Both the position numbers and the translations under genes were made by a program. From Paramicrobacterium agarici (lineage in GTDB: Bacteria > Actinomycetota > Actinomycetes > Actinomycetales > Microbacteriaceae), in the NCBI RefSeq assembly GCF_002563955.1, contig NZ_PDJE01000001.1:992001-1056000 (forward strand): a stretch of DNA of 64,000 bases, read 5' to 3'. Numbering within the stretch: the first letter of the stretch is position 1; each line of letters begins with the position of its first letter. A model generated the notes under the pieces. The model had not been told where the DNA came from. It searched no databases and saw only the letters and a list, made by a program, of their open reading frames with translations. This document shows positions 46,409 through 53,119 of this stretch, one piece after another.

Positions 46409-47140
46409 TCAGCTGTGCTCGATGTACCCGTAGAGGTCGGATTGGGCGCCGTTCACCCAGAGATCCGGCCCTTCGGGCGTTGCCGCTCGAAGCGTGCGGT
46501 TGTATGCCTCGTCGACGACGACGCTTTCGATTCCGGATGCTGCCAGGTGCTCAGCAATCGCATCGAGATCGCCGCGGTGCTCAAACGAGAGTCCCGCCCG
46601 CTCGGTCACCGGGGTCGACGCCGTCCCGAGGTCGTGCAGCGCAACGGAACCGCCGCCTGCCGCATCGAACACCGCCCAGCCGCCTCCGTCGGACGTGATC
46701 CGCAGCGTTAGTCCCAGCGCGGCGAGCACGTGTGAGGCGCTCTCGACGTTCGCGGTGAAGATGAGCGGCAGAAGCGTCACGTCGCCGTGTGGTGGACGTG
46801 CGGTACCGACAACGGCGTGCATCACGGCGACGTCATCGACGGCGATCTCCAGGGTGGCGCCAACGCCCTCCATCTCGCCTCGGGCGACAGCGATGCTCTC
46901 GGACACCATGCGTGACTCGAGGGCATCGAGAGCGGCGACGTCGTCGACCAGCATCCAGATTTCTGCCGTTCCGGAAAGCGAGTCGTTCGCGTCGACGCCG
47001 TGCACCGCGAGCATGCCGTCACCGTCGAACTCCGACCATGCATCGTTCTTCTCGCCGTGTGCTGACAGTCCGAGCCCTTCGGCCAGCACGTGCCAGTCGC
47101 GAGGATGCTGTGTGAACTGAATCACCTGGATGGACGTCAT
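46409..47140 (-). CDS. VOC (glyoxalase/dioxygenase-fold) family protein
   Basis: 243 residues with two VOC-type modules (about 1-115 and 120-243). Strand patterns such as AEIWMLVDDVAALDALESRM, LLPLIFTANVESASHVLAAL and GLSFEHRGDLDAIAEHLAAS are typical. The His/Glu metal ligands of glyoxalases are only partly present, so a binding or resistance role is possible. Its ATG overlaps the stop of the upstream ribbon-helix-helix gene (ATGA), so the two are translationally coupled. Confidence 0.78.
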   Translation of the reverse strand: MTSIQVIQFTQHPRDWHVLAEGLGLSAHGEKNDAWSEFDGDGMLAVHGVDANDSLSGTAEIWMLVDDVAALDALESRMVSESIAVARGEMEGVGATLEIAVDDVAVMHAVVGTARPPHGDVTLLPLIFTANVESASHVLAALGLTLRITSDGGGWAVFDAAGGGSVALHDLGTASTPVTERAGLSFEHRGDLDAIAEHLAASGIESVVVDEAYNRTLRAATPEGPDLWVNGAQSDLYGYIEHS

Positions 47141-47298
47141 GATGTGCCCTCCTTCGAGACGTAGTCGATCATGATGCGCTCAACGAGTGACGACAGCGAC
47201 GTGCCCTCGTCGATCGCCGCGTGCTTGATCTGCTTCACAAGTGCGGCTGGGAGATACACGTTGAACTGCACCTTCTTCGCGTCGCTGTTTTCTACCAT
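47137..47298 (-). CDS. Ribbon-helix-helix (CopG-like) protein, 53 aa
   Basis: The frame from ATG 47298 reads MVENSDAKKVQFNVYLPAAL and then VKQIKHAAIDEGTSLSSLVE to the stop at 47137. The beta strand KVQFNVYLP followed by two helices, the second being SLSSLVERIMIDYV, is the RHH_1/CopG dimer fold. It precedes the VOC gene with a 3-base ATGA-type overlap, so the pair forms one operon; it may be an autorepressor or an antitoxin-like partner. The upstream DNA contains the long inverted repeats described separately. Confidence 0.75.
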   Translation of the reverse strand: MVENSDAKKVQFNVYLPAALVKQIKHAAIDEGTSLSSLVERIMIDYVSKEGTS

Positions 47299-47338
47299 GC
47301 TAGCAATCTAGGGCAGCGAAGTGGATGCCGCCAACTCG

Positions 47339-47388
47339 TGCGTCCCAAATAGCGTGCGGAACCGGTGCCCCGCGACATTTGGGACGCA
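47339..47388. repeat. Long inverted repeat A
   Basis: Perfect 12-base arms TGCGTCCCAAAT (47339-47350) and ATTTGGGACGCA (47377-47388), with a 26-base spacer. Confidence 0.85.
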
Positions 47389-47436
47389 TGAACTACGCGG
47401 CCGGAGGGAGGGGCTCTGGTCGGAAGGCTCGCGCAG

Positions 47437-47501
47437 TAGTGACTTACAGAAAATGGCTGCGATCGCACATCCGGTTCGCAGCCACTTCCTGCAAGTCACT
47501 A
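47437..47501 (-). repeat. Long inverted repeat B, probable minus-strand RNA hairpin
   Basis: 26-base arms 47437-47462 and 47476-47501 with a 13-base loop. 23 of 26 positions pair perfectly. The three exceptions are A opposite C on the plus strand, which become G-U wobble pairs in minus-strand RNA. Confidence 0.85.
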
Positions 47502-47585
47502 TGAGGGCGGGGCGGGGAACGGGAAGAGTACCGCCGGGTGGGAATCAGATGCGAGGGCGTACCGACGGCTGTCGCACGCACCCGG

Positions 47586-47591
47586 TAGCGT
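47586..47591 (+). promoter_or_regulatory. -10 box of a leaderless promoter for sbcD
   Basis: TAGCGT with 6 bases before the ATG at 47598, no Shine-Dalgarno sequence. Confidence 0.55.
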
Positions 47592-47597
47592 CGAAAC

Positions 47598-48755
47598 ATG
47601 CGGATTCTGCACACCTCCGATTGGCACATCGGGCGCTCGTTTCACGGGCACCCGACGCTCGACGCACTTGACGGTGTGCTCGAGGAACTCACGCGCATCG
47701 TTCGCGAGCGCGACGTCGACGTGGTGCTCATCGCGGGCGACGTGTTCGATTCTGCGACGCCGTCCGCCGACGCGTATCGCCTTCTGACGCGCGCGCTCAC
47801 GCGACTCCGCGAAACGGGCGCCCAGATCGTGGCGACGAGCGGCAATCACGACTCGGCCGCACGGCTCGCATTTCAATCGGAGTTCGCCCGGCTCGCCGGC
47901 ATCCATGTGCTGACTCGCGACGAAACGCTCGACGTTCCCGTCACCCTCGACGACGACCACGGGCCCGTTCACATCTACGGCATCCCCTACCTCGAACCTG
48001 CGCTCATCAGGCACAAGTACCCCGACGAGACGCTGCGGACGCAGGCGGATGCTGTGGGCTTCGCGATGCGCCGCATTCACGCCGACGTCGCTGTGCGGGG
48101 CGGGCGCTCCATCGTCGTGTCGCACTGCTTTGCGCAGGGGGTGGGGGATGCCGCGAGCGACGTCGAGCGGGACATCACGTCGGGCGGCATCGACCTCGTA
48201 CCGGCAAGCGTCTTCGACGGCGTCGACTACGCCGCCCTCGGGCACATACACGGGCGCGCCACGTTGACCGACAGCATCCGCTATTCGGGCGCGCCGTTGC
48301 ACTATTCTTTCAGCGAGGCGCGCAAACCGCGCGGCGGCTGGCTCGTGGAGCTCGACGCGTCCGGGCTCGCGGACATCGAGTGGGTCGACCTACCCGTGCC
48401 GCGGCGGCTCAGCATTCTGACCGGAACGCTCGAGCAGCTTCTCACTGACGAGGCGCACACGGATGCCGAGGGCGACTGGGTGAGCGCCGTGCTGACCGAT
48501 ACGGTGCGGCCGATCGACGGAATGCGCAAGCTGCAGCGGCGCTTTCCATACTGCGCCACCATGGTGCACGAGCCAGCCGAGGTCGCCGACCACGGCACGC
48601 GCACCTACGCGCAACGCGTGCAGGGCAAGAGCGACGTCGACATCGTCAACGAGTTTCTCGCCTACGTGCGCAACGGGCAGGGCGCGAGCGAGGCCGAGGG
48701 TGACGTCATTCGCGAGGCGATTGATGGCGTGCGGTCCGAGGAGGCGAGCGCGTGA
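47598..48755 (+). CDS. sbcD: Exonuclease SbcD (Mre11-like nuclease subunit)
   Basis: 385 residues. Mre11-type phosphodiesterase motifs are MRILHTSDWHIGRSFHG, VVLIAGDVFDSATP, ATSGNHDS, IVVSHCFAQG and AALGHIHGRA, all with metal ligands present. With SbcC it forms an ATP-dependent complex cleaving DNA hairpins and blocked ends. The stop overlaps sbcC (ATGA-type), so the subunits are translated together. Two long inverted repeats, a typical SbcCD substrate type, lie just upstream. Confidence 0.95.
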   Translation: MRILHTSDWHIGRSFHGHPTLDALDGVLEELTRIVRERDVDVVLIAGDVFDSATPSADAYRLLTRALTRLRETGAQIVATSGNHDSAARLAFQSEFARLAGIHVLTRDETLDVPVTLDDDHGPVHIYGIPYLEPALIRHKYPDETLRTQADAVGFAMRRIHADVAVRGGRSIVVSHCFAQGVGDAASDVERDITSGGIDLVPASVFDGVDYAALGHIHGRATLTDSIRYSGAPLHYSFSEARKPRGGWLVELDASGLADIEWVDLPVPRRLSILTGTLEQLLTDEAHTDAEGDWVSAVLTDTVRPIDGMRKLQRRFPYCATMVHEPAEVADHGTRTYAQRVQGKSDVDIVNEFLAYVRNGQGASEAEGDVIREAIDGVRSEEASA

Positions 48756-51700
48756 AGATCAACCGGCTGAGCATCACGGGGTTCGGCCCGTATCGCACGA
48801 CTCAGGTTATCGATTTCGACGCGTACGCCGACGACGGCCTGTTTCTGATCTCAGGAAAGACAGGTGCGGGCAAGTCGAGCATTCTCGATGCCATCGCCTT
48901 CGCGCTGTACGACAGTGTTCCGCGGTACGACGGCACGAAGTCCCGCCTGCGCAGTGACCATTGCGCTCCGGGTGATGAGACTCGGGTAGAACTCGAGTTC
49001 ACCATCGGTGACACGCGGTACCGGGTGGCGCGCTCGCCGGAGTATGAGGTTCCGAAGAAGCGCGGCGCGGGCATGACGATGCAGAAGTCGGCGGCGCAGC
49101 TCGACGTGCTCGACGGCGCTGACTGGGCTGGCATCGCCTCGCGCCCGGTCGATGTGGCGAACGAACTCGCCGAGATTGTCGGATTGAAGAAGGAACAGTT
49201 TCTGCAGGTGATTCTGCTCGCCCAGAACCGTTTTCAGCAGTTTCTGCTAGCGAGCAGCCGCGATCGTGAGGCTGTGCTGCGCAGCCTGTTCGGCACGGCG
49301 CGGTTCGCCGACTACGAAGACGCGGTGGCCGAGCGCCGTCGCGAGCTCGAGAAGCAGCTCGCCGCGGCTCGCGCGCAGGCTGAGCAGCTCATTGCCGACG
49401 CCGCGCATCTGGCCGAGGGGCAGGCGCCCGAGACCGGCGCGATCGAGTGGCTCGAGGAGCGCGTGTTCGAGCTGGGCGCGCGCATGGCGAGTGCGATTTC
49501 TGAGGCCAGTGCCGCCGACCTTGTGCGCGACGCTGCCGAGGCCAAGCACGCGGAGGCAACTGAGCTGCGGCGCCGGCAGCAGCGCAGGGCCGACGCCGAG
49601 AAGCGTTCGGCCGAACTCGACGACGCCGAACCCGCGATCAGCGAACGGCGCTCGGAGCTGGAGATAGCCGAGAGCGTTGAACGCGTGTGGCCGTACATCG
49701 TGAGCGCCCACTCCGCACGGTCAGCCAGCGAAACAGCGCGGGGAAGTCTCGAAACTGCTCGTGAATCGCACGTCGCTGCCGGGGGAAGCGCAGATGCCGG
49801 CACCGACGAGCTCGACGCTGTCGCCGACTCGCTGTCAGGGCGTCTCGCTCTGCTTCACGAGGTTCTCGAACAAGAGTCTCGCCTCGCCGCGCTCACCGAG
49901 GCCGAGGCTGAGGCGGCCCAGCGCAGGCAGGCTGCCGATGCTGCGATCGTGGAGCGTGAGCAGAGGCTCGCGGCTCTTCCCGCTGAGATCACAGCGGTTC
50001 ACGACGAGCTCACGGCTGCCCGCGTCGAGGCGGCGCGTGTCGACGGAACCGCGACCGATGTCGAGCGCCTCCTGTCCGCGCGAGCGGCTGCCGAACGTGC
50101 TGACGAGATCGAGGACTCTCGCGACGAGGCCCGAAAGACCGAAGCGCAACGCGTGCGTGAAAACACAGAGGCGTCGGCTTGCCTGCAGCGAATGCTCGAC
50201 GAACGGCTTGCCGGGCATGCGGCCGAGCTCGCAGCCGATCTGCGCGATGGAGAGCCGTGCGCGGTGTGTGGCTCGACGCAGCATCCGTCACCCGCGGAGC
50301 ACACCGGTGACCCCGTGAGCGAGGCCGACATCGAGACGGCACGCGACGCGCTTGCAGATCGTGAGCAGGCAAAGGCGGATGCTGCGCGAGAAGTGTCTGC
50401 GCTCGAAGCGAAGCTCGCCGAGCAGCGTGCGATCGCGGGCGAACGTTCGGTGGAACAGATCGACAGCGAGCTGGAGCCGGCACGCGAGCGCCTTGCAGCC
50501 GCGCAGCACGAAGCATCGCGGGTCGGCGACATCGCGAAGCGGCACACGACGCTCCTCGAGGAGCGCGATGCCGGCGATGCCGAACGTGAGAAGCTGCGCG
50601 CCGAGCGCGACGCGCAGGTGGCGGCTGAGAAGGAAGCACACACCGAGGTTGCTCGAATCAGGCGGGCCGTCGATGAACAGCGGGGCGACGAGGCGTCGGT
50701 CGCTGATGCCGTGCAGTCGGCTACTCGCCAGCGCGAAGCGGCCGTCGCGCTCGCGTCGGCGCTGCGCACGCGTGACGATCGTGACCGCTCGGCGGCGCAA
50801 GCCGAGAGGTCGCTCGCCGAGAACCTCGCTGAGCACCGCTTCGCGGACGAGGCGTCGGCGGAGGCCGCGAGACGGTCTGCTCCCGACCGGGAGCGTCTGC
50901 GCGACAGCATCCGGTCCCATGATGACGCTCGAGCAGCGGTGAGAGCGATCCTCACCGAACCAGAGCTCGCCGACCTTCCCGTTGAGCAGCCGGACACCGA
51001 CGCCACGGCGGCAGCGGTCGCCGAAGCGCGCCAGGTTCGCGATGAGGCGCGACGCGTTCGCGACACGATAGCCGAGCGTCACACGCAGCTCGTGCGAACC
51101 GTGACGACGGTCAAGCAGAGGCTCGTCGACAGTGCGGCGGCGAACGCTGAGTTCGAGATTGTGCAGAACCTGTCGAAGACCCTCGCGGGCGACGGGCCGA
51201 ATACTCGCAAGATGCGGTTGGAGGGCTTTGTTCTCGCGGCGGAGCTTGAGCGCATCGTCGAGGCGGCGAACGCGCGGCTGCGTACCATGACGGGCGGCCG
51301 ATACTCGCTCGAGCACGACGACTCAGTGCAGTACCGCAACGTGAAGTCGGGCCTCGGCCTCGCGATCTTCGACCAGCACACCGGTGTCGCCCGGGCCACG
51401 CACTCGCTGTCAGGAGGCGAGACGTTTCTCGCCTCCCTTGCCCTCGCGCTCGGTCTCGCCGAGGTCGTCACCGCGCGGTCCGGAGGCATCACGCTCGACA
51501 CATTGTTTATCGACGAGGGCTTCGGCTCGCTCGATGCCGACACCCTTGAGGTTGCCATGTCGACGCTCGACTCGCTGCGAGCCGGCGGTCGGACCGTCGG
51601 GCTCATCAGCCACGTTGAGGGGATGAAAGAGCAGATTCCGGCAAAGCTGCGCATCAGGATCGCGGACGGCGGATGGAGCGAGATTCAACAGGGTACCTGA
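48752..51700 (+). CDS. sbcC: Exonuclease SbcC (Rad50-like SMC ATPase)
   Basis: 982 residues. The N-terminal Walker A is SGKTGAGKSSILDAIAFAL. A long coiled coil follows, interrupted by the zinc hook CAVCGSTQHP (C503, C506). A second coiled coil leads to the signature LSGGETFLASLALALGLAEV and Walker B LFIDEGFGSLDADTL. QVILLAQNRFQQFLLASSRD is the conserved Q-loop stretch. It is the ATPase and arm subunit of the SbcCD nuclease. Confidence 0.95.
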   Translation: MKINRLSITGFGPYRTTQVIDFDAYADDGLFLISGKTGAGKSSILDAIAFALYDSVPRYDGTKSRLRSDHCAPGDETRVELEFTIGDTRYRVARSPEYEVPKKRGAGMTMQKSAAQLDVLDGADWAGIASRPVDVANELAEIVGLKKEQFLQVILLAQNRFQQFLLASSRDREAVLRSLFGTARFADYEDAVAERRRELEKQLAAARAQAEQLIADAAHLAEGQAPETGAIEWLEERVFELGARMASAISEASAADLVRDAAEAKHAEATELRRRQQRRADAEKRSAELDDAEPAISERRSELEIAESVERVWPYIVSAHSARSASETARGSLETARESHVAAGGSADAGTDELDAVADSLSGRLALLHEVLEQESRLAALTEAEAEAAQRRQAADAAIVEREQRLAALPAEITAVHDELTAARVEAARVDGTATDVERLLSARAAAERADEIEDSRDEARKTEAQRVRENTEASACLQRMLDERLAGHAAELAADLRDGEPCAVCGSTQHPSPAEHTGDPVSEADIETARDALADREQAKADAAREVSALEAKLAEQRAIAGERSVEQIDSELEPARERLAAAQHEASRVGDIAKRHTTLLEERDAGDAEREKLRAERDAQVAAEKEAHTEVARIRRAVDEQRGDEASVADAVQSATRQREAAVALASALRTRDDRDRSAAQAERSLAENLAEHRFADEASAEAARRSAPDRERLRDSIRSHDDARAAVRAILTEPELADLPVEQPDTDATAAAVAEARQVRDEARRVRDTIAERHTQLVRTVTTVKQRLVDSAAANAEFEIVQNLSKTLAGDGPNTRKMRLEGFVLAAELERIVEAANARLRTMTGGRYSLEHDDSVQYRNVKSGLGLAIFDQHTGVARATHSLSGGETFLASLALALGLAEVVTARSGGITLDTLFIDEGFGSLDADTLEVAMSTLDSLRAGGRTVGLISHVEGMKEQIPAKLRIRIADGGWSEIQQGT

Positions 51701-51793
51701 CATGAAATTTCCGATTGGGTCTGGCCAAGGCGCTCGTATCGTGCAATCCTGAGCCAGACGGCAGTTTTCTGGCGGCAAGCTTCGGGGGGAAGC

Positions 51794-53044
51794 ATGCGAT
51801 CGGCAACGGTAGGCAACTTTCGCCTCACCCGTGTGCTTCTGGCCGCTGTCGCCCTCGCGTTCGTCTGGTTCGTGGCGCAGATGTTCTTCGGCGCCTCGGC
51901 GGCGCACGCCGATGACGGCGACGAGGTCGATTCCACGAGCGTGACCGACATCGTCTCAGACGTCACGAGCGCCGTGAAAGACGAGGTGACCGAGCCTGTG
52001 ACGGATGCTGTCGACAGCACGACGTCCGGCGTTGTCGACCTCGTCACCGACGTGACGGATGCTGTTCAGCCCCCGGCTGAGAAGCCCGCTGATCCGCCGC
52101 AGACCGCCCAGGAAAGTGCTGCGAAGACCGTGCCGGCCCAGGCAAGCAGCGCGAATTCTGCGGCAGAGCCGACGACGCAGCCGAGCGGGAACGAGCAGGC
52201 CGCGGAGCCTGGCTCGGCGGAATCGGCCAGCGACGTCCCAGCGCAAACCAGCACAAAGCCCTCGGCCTCGAGCGCTGAGCCCGATGGTTCGGCTGAACCC
52301 GACGATTCGACGGGGCCGTTGAGCGACATTGTCGGCTCGACGACGGATGCTCTCGCTGCTGCAGTGACAGACACACCTGTTGAGAACGCGGTTTCCCCTA
52401 TCGCACAGGATCTCGACGAAGCGATTGATCCGCTCATCGCCTCGCTTCCTCTCGTTGGAGATGACCTCAGTCGACTCGTAGGCACGGACCTTGTCGCGAC
52501 GACAACGGGCGCGGTCTCCGACATCGCAGACCCGCTCGTGGTCGACCTGGTGTCAACCGTTCGTGGCACGACGGCGGCGGCGACAGATGCCGTCGACGGC
52601 GCAGTCGTCGGTATCGGCGACACTGTGGCCGACACTGTCGACCAGACCAGTGGTCTCGAGCCGCCGAGTGAACTGCAGCCAGCCGGCGCCAAGGGCGACT
52701 CTGTCTTGACATCGGCGCAGATCGGCGAAGACCTCACCCACACGGGTCCGCGCGACGTCAATGCATTGGAGGCCGCGCTCCCGATCGCGCAAAGCGTCGA
52801 GAAGACGGGTCCCGTTGACGCCGCGCTCGCGCCGACACACGCTCCAATGCTGCCGTCAGCGCCGAATGCGGCGATCGGCGCCAGCGCAGCCGTGACCGGG
52901 TCCGCGAGCGGAGCCGGCTCTGTGGCCGCTGAGCGCGCCGTTGATGGCGCGGGAGCGGCGAGCGACAGCATCCGTTCTGAACTCATTGACGACGACGATC
53001 TTCCAGAATCTCTGACCCTGACACTCACCTGCTCTCCTGATTGA
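51794..53044 (+). CDS. Secreted low-complexity protein, partner of the repeat surface protein
   Basis: 416 residues. A Sec signal peptide (VLLAAVALAFVWFVAQMFFG, cleavage near ASAAHA) is followed by an acidic Ala/Asp/Thr/Val-rich chain with recurrent TDIVSDVTSAV and DLVTDVTDAV segments. The later part is also low in aromatic residues and Cys, ending LTLTCSPD. No LPxTG or other anchor is seen. The next gene carries the same NIVSDVTDTATDAVDD type motif after its signal peptide, so the two are probably related and co-expressed. The function is unknown; a role in the envelope or surface layer is likely. Confidence 0.7.
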   Translation: MRSATVGNFRLTRVLLAAVALAFVWFVAQMFFGASAAHADDGDEVDSTSVTDIVSDVTSAVKDEVTEPVTDAVDSTTSGVVDLVTDVTDAVQPPAEKPADPPQTAQESAAKTVPAQASSANSAAEPTTQPSGNEQAAEPGSAESASDVPAQTSTKPSASSAEPDGSAEPDDSTGPLSDIVGSTTDALAAAVTDTPVENAVSPIAQDLDEAIDPLIASLPLVGDDLSRLVGTDLVATTTGAVSDIADPLVVDLVSTVRGTTAAATDAVDGAVVGIGDTVADTVDQTSGLEPPSELQPAGAKGDSVLTSAQIGEDLTHTGPRDVNALEAALPIAQSVEKTGPVDAALAPTHAPMLPSAPNAAIGASAAVTGSASGAGSVAAERAVDGAGAASDSIRSELIDDDDLPESLTLTLTCSPD

Positions 53045-53119
53045 CGGGCGCGCGGTCGCCGTGAGGGCGACGCGCAACCCATCTGCCTGATGGGTCCGTT
53101 TGAATATCAGGAGAGAGAA

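Larger units (their letters stand above)
47299..47597. other. Non-coding gap between the RHH gene and sbcD
   Basis: No convincing reading frame on either strand. It holds two separate long inverted repeats (47339-47388 and 47437-47501) and the sbcD promoter. Confidence 0.7.

Noticed and set aside
48752..51700. Alternative reading of the long coiled-coil protein as an SMC chromosome-segregation protein
   Set aside because: The CxxC zinc hook in the centre and the overlapping sbcD gene identify it as SbcC.
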